DNA from: Albugo candida
Taxonomy: Eukaryota; Oomycota; Peronosporomycetes; Albuginales
Direction: 5' to 3'
DNA length: 64,000 bases
Assembly: GCA_040437565.1 (NCBI GenBank)
Contig: JBDOQK010000020.1
Span: forward strand, 1 to 64,000
Shown piece by piece: positions 44,315-56,195 of this stretch (position 1 is its first letter; each line of letters begins with the position of its first letter). The notes below the pieces were generated by a model. The model saw only the letters and a program-made list of their open reading frames with translations. It was not told the origin of the DNA and ran no database searches. Both the position numbers and the translations under genes were made by a program.

Positions 44315-47300
44315 CACACAGGGGTGATGACTGATCAACAATCATACAATCACCCAAAACAGGGTGACTCATGAGGGTTGCCACGTCACTACAAGTGGAC
44401 GCTAGCACCCTTGGTTGTGTCGATATGTCGACTTGAACCATTGTTTTCGAGTTGTTTTACTAAATTGGCGGGTTACTTAGTAGCCGGCAAATTTAGAAGT
44501 GTACGAGGAGCTCAGACGAATCGTACCAGAGGCGGAAGAACCACAAAAATGCCTAGGGTTGCGAAGAATCGACCCGTCTGGAACGTTCCTTGGAGAGTTG
44601 ACCGAAGAACGTGTTCGTAGGATGACAGATGACATCGAAATGGCGGACGTTTCCGGAGATAGTCGGATAGCAAACGCGCCTCAACTTCCACGACACCCGA
44701 TTTACGAAGGGGAAACGTCCAAGGAAAGCGCGAATTCGCAAAGGAATATCAAAAATATTACAACACGCTGCTCGCTTATGATACCTGCATGAAAAAGCCG
44801 TTTGTAATGCCGATATTAGCCTGCGTGGACGTTTGGCAAAACGATGAGATTATGAGATTCGAGATGGAAAAGGATCCCGAAGACATCACCGAGAAGATTA
44901 GATCAACTACTTCCGGGAAGCAGAACAGCCCGATTACGTGGATTTAACGAAAATAGACGCAGAAATGCGCAGGATAAGGCTAGATATGACCTCAATGGAT
45001 GCCGGATCGAGAATATCTCGCTTGAGTAATCAAATTTACAGAATACTGGACCAGCACGGTGTACAGGAGTACGTGGAGCAGGTGGACTCGAAAATAATCG
45101 TCAAGTGGATGGTTGATGCATTGGAACCACCAGCGTTCAAACACAAAGCTGTCGAGAAATTGGGGATGGACCTGCATGAAAAGAAAAAAGAAATCCTGTG
45201 GTGTTTTGCAAATGATGTCAGGATCTATTGAAAATTTTCATGGAGTGGGAGCCGGAAGCGATACGAAGAAGTATCCACCAAATAGATGATTTCAAAGAGG
45301 CAAACCAAAATAAGATAATGCAACAAAGAAATTTTTCAAAAGAGAACAGCGAGAGAGTTATGGATTTTGGTACAAGCAGGTCACAAAGATTCAAGTGTCT
45401 GAAGTGTGATAGTACGAAATACTCTGTTCGAAATTTTCCATCATGTGCACCGGGTGAAGCGGAGTTGATGTTGAATCTGCGCAAATTGCCCCGATAAACA
45501 ATGTGAAGGATAAAATACGAGTGAAGAAAGTGTTGGAGGGTGGAAACAGCGGGAGGTCATGGCTACGGTGGATGGAATAGAAAATATCAGAACGCTATTG
45601 GATTCAGGCTCGGATTGCCGTATCATACCAGCGGGTTTGGTAAACATTCTGTCGTCAAAAACGTTTCTACGCGTGAAGGAGCTGAAACGGCCCCTGAAGA
45701 TAAGACTGTGGGTAGTACTCCGTTGTGGGTGAAAAGAAAGGTACTACTGAACTGCGTCGAGTTCAAAACTAGTGGTGGATCACTTATCTGGAGAAACCTA
45801 GAATCATTGGTAAATGAAGAGGATAAACCAATATCCCTGATTTTAGAAAGTGAGTTGATGGAGAAAATGGGGTTCTCAGTTATAGCCATACTGGACGGAG
45901 CGAGGGAGAAAAAGACGATATGGAATGCGCAGGATGCAACACCGCCCAAATCGCCTGTGTGTAATTTTCTGCACGACTGTGAAAAAAAGCTGTATGAAGA
46001 CATGGAGAGTATCAACGATGAAAAAGAGACATCTTTGTATACACCAGAAGTGGGGAAGCTAACCAGCCAAACGGAAATCATTCAAAAAGTATTGGAAGAA
46101 AAGGTTAGGGATGCAGAAAAGGTAGGCTCAAAGCCAGAATTAATTGAAAGGCTCAAGGAGCTGTTTTCAAGATTCCAAAATGTTTCCGGGCGCGGCGAAC
46201 CCTTTAGTGGCAGTCGCTCCTCTTCGAGTACAACTAAAAGAAGGATCAACTCCCATCATGGCAAAGTCTAGACGATACCCACCCTTGAACAAAGATCATT
46301 TGAGAAAACATTTCGGGGAACTGGTGGACCACAATTTGGCTTACAGAAACCCAGAGTCACGATGGGGAAGTGCCCCTCGAATCGTGGCAAAGAAGGCAGT
46401 CGGTGAATATCGCATGACGGTGGATTTACGTGCTATCAATGTAGTAACAGTACCTATGGCGTGGTCAATGCCGCATTTGGAGGTAGTCTTGGCTCAACTT
46501 GAATGATCAACGTGTTATTTTTCGCTGGATTGTTTCCGTTTTTACTGGAACTACCTCTCGATGAGACCAGCAAAGACTATTTTACAGTGGTAACCCCAGA
46601 CGGTTTATTCACGGCGAATAGAGTGATCATGGGATCAACAGATGCAGTGACTTACGCGCAACAAGTGGCCGAGCATGTTATGAAGTCAGTATTAGGAAAG
46701 GGAGTCCAAGTATGGCTGAATGATGTTCTAGGGTATGCCGAGACGAATGCCATCCTTTCGGAGACATTGGAGATTGTTTTACGGCACTGCGAGGAATACG
46801 GGGTGAAACTGAATCCAGCAAAATGCATATTCCTCACCTATTCCATAATATGGTGCGGAAAGGAAATCTCAAAAGCAGGGATCAGTCATTGCGCGAATCG
46901 AGTTCTGGGATTGTGCGAACTCGAAACTCCGGAGACTACAGCCGAACTTCAAACATTTATATGTGCTGTAAACTGGATGCGAAACAACATACCGAATTAT
47001 ACCGCACTGGTACAGGATTTGCATGACGTCCTGGAAATTGCGACTAGAGCTGCAGGATGTAGAAAGAAGCGGAACCTTCTCCACGCCCCTTTGAAAGACC
47101 ACGGCTGGAGTATGAAACAAGACCAGTGGTTGGAAAAGGTGAAAGCAGCGCTAGTAGCGATGGTACCCATGGCTCACCCAAAAGACACCTGGGAAGTCAG
47201 CATGTATACGGATGCATCGCATACTGAGACGTTGCAAGCTACGCTGGACGGCATGCATTAACGAGTGTCCGCCGTGGCAAAGAAGAAAAACGACGCTGCG

Positions 47301-47805
47301 AGACGTCGATACAACAAAAAAAACGGCATGTCTCCGGTAAATTCCGAGATTGGGGATTGTGTTTTCTCTGGAAATGTTATACGACGAACAAACAAGCTCA
47401 TGTTACATTGGAAGGGACCTTACCGGGTAGTGGCAACCATAAACGGGTGGACTTACGACATATAAGAGCTGGTTGAACCGTTTGCTACCATTACCCGGCA
47501 TGTCACGCGATTGAATTTCTACAGCGAGCGAGATTTGGAAATCACGCAAGACTTGAACGACTACGTGGTGTTTGCAAATGGTGGACATTTGGTACAGAAT
47601 TTTCTGGCCGTACCAATCCAGATACACATCAGCGGGCACTTCTAGTCCAATGGATTGGTTTGGATGCGGCTGAGAATAGCTGGGAATCTCCAAGCATTCT
47701 GCTGGAAGATGTCCCGGTGTTATTCAAAAAAATGGTGGCATCCGAACCTAAGGCGGAACCTTTGCAACCTGCATTCACACTGAAAGTTCAAGAAGGTGAG
47801 AGAAA

Positions 47806-47986
47806 TGATGGGTTGGGTATCCATCCCAAGGTTATGTCACGCGTATCTTCCATATCTTTCCATAAAAGCCGGTACCAGAGAGGATCTTGAATAATACACT
47901 TTTTGATTTTGCAGTTATCGGGGTCGAACAACCCCGAAGCCGTTCGGCGGTTGAAGCAGTGAAGACTTGATCAGGAGTGAACGAGA
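47806..47986 (+). repeat. Right LTR of the chromovirus
   Basis: Counterpart of 43692-43860. It follows the chromodomain-like region directly. Confidence 0.7.
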
Positions 47987-50900
47987 AATCAAGCAAGAAA
48001 TATGATCGAAATGGGTCCTCCTTCAAATTTCCACGATCTATTGAGCTGGATACAACAACTCGTCCACTGATACACTGGAATTGTGAAGCTCATGACCAAC
48101 AGTCCGAGCTTTGCTTTGTGACACTTTGCCGGACTACGGGAGTGCAACCTTCGAAACTTGCTATTACTTTGATGTTTAACAAGATAACGTCTACAAACTC
48201 GATGACGCCCCATTATGTAGTCCTTTAGAGATGACACCATATCTACAAGTTGGTTCTCCTTTAAACTAAAAATACTTTCTCATCTTTTAATTGTATCCTT
48301 TATTGCTGAGGAGGTGAAGGCTCTCAACTCCTAGAATCACCACAAAGTGGCACGCAGCGGTTGTGGTTTTTCTGGTTTCTAAATATGAAATTCACGACAT
48401 TTTATTCCATGACCGTGTGGGCTGTACAAACCCCTACGAGGTAAATGGATCCGCGGACGATCGAATCCATACAACAAGCACAAGCTAATGTGGGAACAAT
48501 AAAATCGAGATGTATGATTTATCATGCTACGGGCAATACAGCATCTAACAATACGAGGTGACTATTTTTACATAGGAAGGGTGCGATGCGTATTGGAAAA
48601 TTGAAAGCTGACGGCTTGGTAGCGTGACGGTACTACTCTAAGAGAGATTCGGTTGAATATATGACTTCTTTTATGCTGCTGCAGCCAAAATGTTCTGATA
48701 TGATTTGCATTGCCCAAGGATACGATTACCCGATCTTTCCTCAACTAGATACATAGCGCAGATAATTGCCCATCATCTCTCAATAAAAAACAATGAGTAC
48801 ATGCATCTTTATTATATTTCCTTGGTAACGAGAACGAGTGATTGAAGCTTCTTTGCTTGCAATGATGTTTAATGTTCCAAAATAACCTTTTCTTTTGACT
48901 TACAAAAATGGATCGATCGATTCTGCCGGGAAAGGTGCTTACGAGTCGTTTCTCTGTTTGGCTGACTATGATACCAGTTTTAATTTTCCTTGCTTTTAAG
49001 CGTGAATGATCGCCTCATCTCGTACTCGGACATTTATTTGAAATAGATTGAGTTTTTGCCAAGTCTAGAACCGCAGTGTCGTACTTAAGCCAAGGGCAAT
49101 GATGGACATCTTCCCTGCAGAAGAAATGATATTTTTTCTGTTGCATCAAGTCAAAATACTTGCACACAAAATGTGGGCCTAATGGTCTAAGCGAACGCCA
49201 GTAGAGTTACAACTGTGCCAAGTGCTCCTTATTGTTGAGTTTTATGAGGTTTGATATACCGACATTGAACCCGTGCTGCTTGAAACAAGCTATCCTGTAC
49301 CACGTGTGCGAGAGGAGATTCGATTCATCGATCTCGAGGAAAGTAGCATTGGATTTCTGGATCGGAGCTGTGCCTAGACTCTCAATCAGACTTCGAATCC
49401 GACCAAGTCATCTTGTTTGTCCTGCAAGGTCTGCTCATCCCATTTTAGCCACTGGGTAGGTGATGACCTGTATGAAGCTGCTTACAATTACCATCTACTC
49501 CATACATTTTGCATATACNNNNNNNNNNNNNNNNNNNNNNNNNNNNNNNNNNNNNNNNNNNNNNNNNNNNNNNNNNNNNNNNNNNNNNNNNNNNNNNNNN
49601 NNNNNNNNNNNNNNNNNNACATTTTATTCCATGACCGTGTGGGCTGTACAAACCCCTACGAGGTAAATGGATCCGCGGACGATCGAATCCATACAACAAG
49701 CACAAGCTAATGTGGGAACAATAAAATCGAGATGTATGATTTATCATGCTACGGGCAATACAGCATCTAACAATACGAGGTGACTATTTTTACATAGGAA
49801 GGGTGCGATGCGTATTGGAAAATTGAAAGCTGACGGCTTGGTAGCGTGACGGTACTACTCTAAGAGAGATTCGGTTGAATATATGACTTCTTTTATGCTG
49901 CTGCAGCCAAAATGTTCTGATATGATTTGCATTGCCCAAGGATACGATTACCCGATCTTTCCTCAACTAGATACATAGCGCAGATAATTGCCCATCATCT
50001 CTCAATAAAAAACAATGAGTACATGCATCTTTATTATATTTCCTTGGTAACGAGAACGAGTGATTGAAGCTTCTTTGCTTGCAATGATGTTTAATGTTCC
50101 AAAATAACCTTTTCTTTTGACTTACAAAAATGGATCGATCGATTCTGCCGGGAAAGGTGCTTACGAGTCGTTTCTCTGTTTGGCTGACTATGATACCAGT
50201 TTTAATTTTCCTTGCTTTTAAGCGTGAATGATCGCCTCATCTCGTACTCGGACATTTATTTGAAATAGATTGAGTTTTTGCCAAGTCTAGAACCGCAGTG
50301 TCGTACTTAAGCCAAGGGCAATGATGGACATCTTCCCTGCAGAAGAAATGATATTTTTTCTGTTGCATCAAGTCAAAATACTTGCACACAAAATGTGGGC
50401 CTAATGGTCTAAGCGAACGCCAGTAGAGTTACAACTGTGCCAAGTGCTCCTTATTGTTGAGTTTTATGAGGTTTGATATACCGACATTGAACCCGTGCTG
50501 CTTGAAACAAGCTATCCTGTACCACGTGTGCGAGAGGAGATTCGATTCATCGATCTCGAGGAAAGTAGCATTGGATTTCTGGATCGGAGCTGTGCCTAGA
50601 CTCTCAATCAGACTTCGAATCCGACCAAGTCATCTTGTTTGTCCTGCAAGGTCTGCTCATCCCATTTTAGCCACTGGGTAGGTGATGACCTGTATGAAGC
50701 TGCTTACAATTACCATCTACTCCATACATTTTGCATATACTTTCTGTATACTTTTTTTTGTCGTTCAACCACTGTCGTTGTAGAATGATTCAGATAATAG
50801 TCGGAAGGTGCGAGCTAATGTAGTATGTCGGTGATTATTATGTTCGACCAGCACCATCTCCTTGTGCAAGAAGTTCTTCAACAAACTCATTGGTTCAACT

Positions 50901-52773
50901 AAGCCTTTGAGCATCCAGAAATTTGATGCTAAAGCGCGAATATAGTATATGGCGGGTTCAATTCCACCAAGGTAAAGATCCACACCCGGCTTCATCCTCA
51001 TGATGACAGAGTCGCTGCCAAAAGATTTTTCTCTCGTTTGAGCATCGCAAATACGCAAAAATACCACGGGCCGTCTAAAAAAGAATCCGCTGTATCAGTA
51101 GCGCGTTCCGCTTAACCACCGCATTTGAGCATCACGTTTGCTTCCAGTCATCCATCCATGCAAGAGGTGACGCTGTATCTTCGCTCTTCACGATTGGGAC
51201 AAAATGCCCATCATCCTACACGTTTCATAATCGTGTACATAATTGGCGATGTATGATTGGAGCCTACAGCATATTGCGCTTAGGGAACTGACTGCTGGAC
51301 AACATCTTTTGCGTCAGTGGGCGAAAAGTAAATGCCGCTTTCTATTCCAGCAGTCACATTTCGTTCCAATCGATCTTCCGGACTCAGGCTTCGTAAAGAT
51401 CACACATACGCACATGCTTAGTCCGCTTATCAATTGTGGCAAATGGGATCCAACTTTCTCCGAATTCAGATGCAACCGCGATATGCTTCACACCAAAAAG
51501 CTTGTCGACACGTGGGCTAGAGGTCGTCATGTTTGTGTCGTGCATATTAAGAGAGTCCAATTGAAAAAACAGACGTTGCTGGAAATGCGATGTTCTTGAA
51601 TCAGCTTTCACTAACTCAGAATTGATCATGATCCATATAAGCGATCTATCCAGGGTGAACGCATACGCTTGACTGCTTCAAGGTACTTCACCTACTAGTA
51701 ATGCAACATTCTTGAGGTACGATAATTTGACTTCAATTTCGACCGATAACTTTAAAAGATCCTTCTCAAGGCAATCTTCAAATTCGGTGATTTAAAAAAA
51801 CCATTGCTATAGTAAACATATCTTAACAATCGCTCCTGATCGCCAGGAATTTCCTTCTGCGTCAACCCACTTGCACCTAATCTTCGTTTTTCGTGAGTTA
51901 TCAACTCAACGTAGTCAAATTTGGTTGTTGGCGAGTACAGTCTCGTCAATGGGACACCTACTTCACAGCATCTCATTTCCCAGAAACAGCCATTTAGTCC
52001 ACTTGTAACGTGCTTTATCACGATTTGTAATTTCGCAATCCAATCAAAATTCATTCCGAGTGCTTTGGGATTTATTTTTTATTTTTTTTATTATCGTTTT
52101 GTTCATTCGGCTTTTTTGAATAATATAATCCATAGGATTCCCTCAGGGAAATCAATAGCGCTGCCGGGTCGATTTTTCGATCAATTGCAGTATTTTCCGT
52201 ACCTCAAAGCCTTCCATTCGTCCCATGCGCGCGATACAGTCACTGATCGTGTACACAGTGAAAAGTTTAATATAAAGCTTTCATACAATGCGGATTTGGA
52301 ATATGCATAGGATAAAGTGAAGAAAGATTGTGCACCAGATGGATATGGAAACATTGCAAGGCAGTAAAAATTCTTGCTCGTATCCGTATTGCAAGTCGGG
52401 GAGGAGTGCACGCGTTCCACCGTCGATAACTTGCGTGAACGCATTACCGAGGCGTTCGAAGTTGTTGCTGAAAGCTGCTTCCATGTGAACGATGTTTCAG
52501 GGCTCAGTCCCCGCGATTTGCAGTAACTGGGTGTGATTGTATGCAACGCAATGACGTCACCATCGGGTGGAGGAGTGCATTAAAACCAGCGTGTGTCAAG
52601 ATGCAAGCAATAGTGCTTCTTTTTTGATGAAACAACCTTGGGCAATGCCAATTTTTGACCAATTGGTATATGATGCTGCAAAAGAGCTTGCAGGTTGTCG
52701 TTGAGTATTCTGTTGCCAGTGTTGTCCCTGTGCGTCGATATTAATAGCATACGATCTTTTGAACCACACGAAT
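47987..52773. other. Unrecognised region with false duplication
   Basis: No gene is supported in about 4.8 kb. Minus-strand open frames at 50765-51067, 51384-51629 and 51752-52054 could be pieces of one decayed or multi-exon gene, but I could not join them convincingly and recognise no domain. About 1.1 kb of the span is an assembly duplicate. Confidence 0.4.
48397..50740. repeat. 1,122-bp duplicate flanks around gap 49519-49618
   Basis: Positions 48397-49518 and 49619-50740 are the same length and appear identical, with the 100-N gap exactly between them. This is an unmerged contig overlap; a true perfect tandem duplication with the gap at the join is much less likely. Confidence 0.88.
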
Positions 52774-53547
52774 ATGTCATTAGAACGTGACTTGATCAAG
52801 CACGAACTTGAGCTAGATTGGAAGGCTGTGGTCTCCACCGAACGAAAAGTACGTGCTCATTGAGAAGGCTTGGAAGAATTTTATACGTCGAGTTGATAGA
52901 TAGGATTAGAGAAGCAACAAATTGTGGCTGAATGGATTAGAATTGAAAAAATGCAAGAGGATTACTCTAAGAAACGAAATTTGTACTTTTAGATTTAAGT
53001 TTTATAGAAGTCGTCTCAACGGTATTCTTCAGATTGAATGAGCGTATATCAGAAAAACTGCACTTCCAGGCCCCGGAGGAAATCATGAAATTTAACGTCG
53101 GAGGACAAGTACGTTTGCTTGATTATCGATTGGGTGGACAAGTTAACAATACTGATATTGATGTACATATTGCAGACTTATGAATCGACCGTCAAAGTAT
53201 GGACGCGTGACAGGTTCTCTATTCTAGCTCAACTTTGCACAAAAAAGCACAGAATATCGCCTTCGGATGATCAGACGAGACCAATTTACTTTGATCGAGA
53301 CGCTTGGATATTCGGTTACATCTATGCATTTTTACGAGAAAAAAGCTTACCCGATTCTCTTACTGTTTTGAAGGAACTGTAAGTTGTGCTGAAGCTCATG
53401 CAATTGAAAGTGATTTTTTCGATACTTAGCTATCAAGAAGCAGCTTTTTACCGACTTGGTCTATTGCGGCAGGCAATTTTGGCTAAAATGAAGGAAGAGA
53501 AGAGTTTGGAGATGAAAGGAGACCAATCGAATTATACCTTTCTGTAA
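52774..53547 (+). CDS. KCTD-like BTB (T1) domain protein
   Basis: Five exons (52774-52852, 52904-52982, 53033-53108, 53176-53378, 53430-53547) with introns of 50-67 nt give 555 nt, 184 aa. An N-terminal charged helical segment (KHELELDWKAVVS, EKQQIVAEWIRIEKMQEDY) precedes a potassium-channel-tetramerisation-type BTB domain from about residue 72: IMKFNVGGQ, RDRFSILAQLC, YFDRDAWIFGYIYAFLRE, SLPDSLTVLKEL, YQEAAFYRLGLL. KCTD proteins form oligomers and often act as Cullin-3 substrate adaptors; without another domain the partner is unknown. Intact. The last 79 coding bases fall in the falsely duplicated segment, so a fragment reappears after 56296. Confidence 0.88.
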
Positions 53548-54056
53548 TCCAACGCTAAGAGACATGGATGAATTGATGAACGCTTCAATCTAGTAGTAGA
53601 GTGAAAGAATTCATTCACCCAGATAGACAGAGTCGTTTGAATGTGTTTAAAGCGCCAATGTACATCTCGCGAGCTATACATTCAAACACTCTTCCAGCAG
53701 TTCCTCACTGATCCTTTTTTGCCATCCGCCTTCAGTCAGAGCATACATACAGACATACGAGATCGACACTGTTGGAGAAATACATACAATTTCTAGCTGC
53801 CCATCCTTCCTTTTGTCTGCATTCTCCAAGAGCTCTTTTCCAGTAATCATCTTATATGTTACATTGGCCTAATCTGCCTTTAATTTTGCAATCTAGTGCT
53901 AAGCTCCTGGCGAATCTCGCGGTGAGAGTGCCGAATGAGATTCTCAAACATAAATCACTCAATTTGTACCCACCTGAGCCCTAAGGCTTGGTTGACGTTT
54001 TCATCACCACATTCTGGAAATTGAATACCTCGTCTCCGAAATATCGAGATATTATC

Positions 54057-54305
54057 ATGAAAGTTCTACTTATCGGAACTTTTGTATCGTTCTTCCCATC
54101 GTTCAGTCGAAGCAGGGACCTGCTTCAAACCTCAACACCTCTCGTTCGATCAACTAAAACTCCACAATTGATGCAAGAAATGGTACTTTTCCAACACGAG
54201 AGAGTACACGATTGGATCCATTTATCCACAATATATACTAAAAGTCGTAATGCATGTAGTACGCTCTTGGCAACCGCTCCTGCAGCGTCAATTATATATT
54301 CCTAG
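54057..54305 (+). CDS. Possible small secreted protein
   Basis: An 82-codon frame begins MKVLLIGTFVSFFPSFSRSR, a fair signal-peptide-like start, then is Thr/Ser-rich with no domain. The frame is also open upstream of this ATG and no introns could be set with confidence, so it may be a decayed or partial gene. An identical copy at 56884-57132 is an assembly duplicate. Confidence 0.3.
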   Translation: MKVLLIGTFVSFFPSFSRSRDLLQTSTPLVRSTKTPQLMQEMVLFQHERVHDWIHLSTIYTKSRNACSTLLATAPAASIIYS

Positions 54306-56195
54306 ATAATTGATCACATCTACCAAAAGCTTTACGTCAAATAATGCATCTTTCTGGGAAGCGGAACCACAAATCATCGTTACTATCCAAACAATTAGAG
54401 AGCAGTATAACTCAATTCGGTGCTCATGTACAGTTGATCGTGTAATACTGCGTTCGGAATGTGAGAATGTGCTCCAAAGCATTTCCTTTGGCGACCAATG
54501 GACCCTCAATGAGGCGATCAGCTCCCAGCAAACGAAAATGACAGCTGTTGAGTCTTAATAAATGGAGCCGCCTCGACTCAAAATCAGCGCATTTATTTGC
54601 TCGAGAAATTATTGCACTTTGAGCAATTGTTTCTGTCCATTTGCATTCTCCACTGGAGATTTCGGAGTTCGAATAAATACCGCTGTTTGGCAATGTTCCT
54701 TGTAATTGAACGGGGAAATGTGCTTCTCTCGGGCTTCTTTATGTCATGGAAAATGATATTCCGAACAGTGTTATCGGAAGTGAGACTGAAAGCATGGTAC
54801 TCGGTTGAGTGCCACGTTCTCCTTTTGTCTATTGGAACAAAAAGCCAATACGTATCTCCCACCGGAAGTCATCTTTCATTCCGTCGGTTCATCAAATAGA
54901 GCCATATTTCGCGGTTCAAGCATCATGTGTTGAGATGGTTGGGAGAAAAACCAGTGTCATTGCTAATACCTGGCATGATAGAGTTGGCGGTGAATCCCTT
55001 TATGCTCGTCGCTGACGTAGAAGAGTACAGGAAAGATAGTCGAACCAAAAAGACGACTGCATTCCAAGCGGCGAAATACGGGAACGAGTACTCGACGAAC
55101 TATCTGTACCAGCGACCCGATCTCGTGAATTAGCAACGCAATCAGAAACGCCTTCAGAACGAACTGAATTTTGTCGAGTTTGCCCTTTTCATTCTTTACT
55201 AATTCCCACGTTATGTACGGATTTTGTAATCGTTTCGTGGAATCACTGCCGCTGAAACCAGGTGAAACTTCTTACTGCAACAAAATCAAAGGAATGTTGG
55301 TAAAACTGTTCCTGAAAGTAGTCTATATTCGAGTGCTAATGAAGTATTCACCGAACTAAACGAACGCATCGGTATATGTATTGAGGTACCATTATCGGTC
55401 TCTTGCGATTGCTTTTGCTGCGTAGTGAGATACGTGCCCTGCATTTATCCATACCATCGCTCATGATTGTTTAAGTTGATACAGTGTTCCGTAGCCATGG
55501 AAGTCTCCCATGCCCATTAAAGTCCAGTACCGGAAACTGTCGAAATCCCTCCGTTATCAATACGGAAAGATTCCACCCCAATTTCCTGACAGTATACTTT
55601 AAAACCGAAAGTATCATCGCCAGCATTCCCTTACTTGATGAACTTGACTACTTGGAGGTATCGGTCGATTGACGTAGTCAGACGTTATATCTGATTGATC
55701 GCGATGCATATTAGCCAATACATACCAGAGTGTGTCTCCATCCAGTGATGTCGCATGGTAAGGTATCCACAGTGCATCACAACGTGTGCGATCATCCTTC
55801 GTACTTTGTACTGATCGAATAAGTCGTGGCGTCGCATGAGCCGTTTGAATTACAATATGTCGAACATGCGACGACATCGTTTCCATTGCATGATCTTCAT
55901 CATTATTTTTGTCAGTATTTGATAACGCTTCTTGTAGCTGTACTTAGTTGGGATGGATTCCAGCAAATTCCAAAGCGGTTGATAAACTACAAAGCCAATT
56001 CTTCGGTCCAAAAGAATAACAGAATATCGTGATAGTGACTGTTTCGTGCAATTAGGTCGAAGGATGTATAGACTTTTCTTCCGATAGCAGCCGTTGCTAA
56101 GCTAACGGCTGAGAGGCGTACATTAGCACGTGTATCGACGTAACAATGGCTTATCCCTGCTGTTCACTTGTTTGACCGTGTCATACGGTGCTATC
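54306..56195. other. Unrecognised sequence
   Basis: Open frames up to 100 codons on both strands (for example 54597-54899 plus and 54593-54862 minus, mutual shadows) give no recognisable domain. The same sequence recurs as 57133-59022. Confidence 0.4.

Larger units (their letters stand above)
43975..44497 (-). mobile_element. Nested insertion inside the chromovirus, 15-bp direct repeats
   Basis: The 15-bp sequence GTACGAGGAGCTCAG occurs at 43960-43974 and 44498-44512, bracketing about 520 bp (with a 100-N gap). It looks like a target-site duplication made when another element entered the chromovirus. The left end of the insert, read on the minus strand, ends in TCTAGTAATATAGACACC, shared with repeats near 6640 and 10985. 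The element class is undetermined; it includes no recognisable coding sequence. Confidence 0.6.
43692..47986 (+). mobile_element. Broken Ty3/gypsy chromovirus (LTR retrotransposon)
   Basis: A fossil LTR retrotransposon of the Ty3/gypsy chromovirus branch, about 4.3 kb including a gap and a nested insertion. Short direct repeats at its ends (43692-43860 and 47806-47986, about 170-180 bp) are the likely LTRs. Between them, in order, are a gag-like region (about 44500-45480), a protease with DSGS (about 45600), a reverse transcriptase region (about 46150-46970), an integrase-tail GPY/F module with HWKGPYRVV (about 47410) and a chromodomain-like WESPSILLEDVP (about 47690). The two LTRs differ by roughly 5-7% by eye plus one small indel, so the insertion is not recent. 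It is broken, with several breaks across gag-pol. Confidence 0.82.

Noticed and set aside
50940-50990. tRNA T-arm (GGTTCAATTCC)
   Set aside because: No acceptor stem or anticodon arm could be folded around it.
54057-54305. RxLR effector (FSRSRDLL looks like an RxLR-type motif)
   Set aside because: There is no true R-x-L-R at the right distance and no downstream dEER; the gene model itself is weak.
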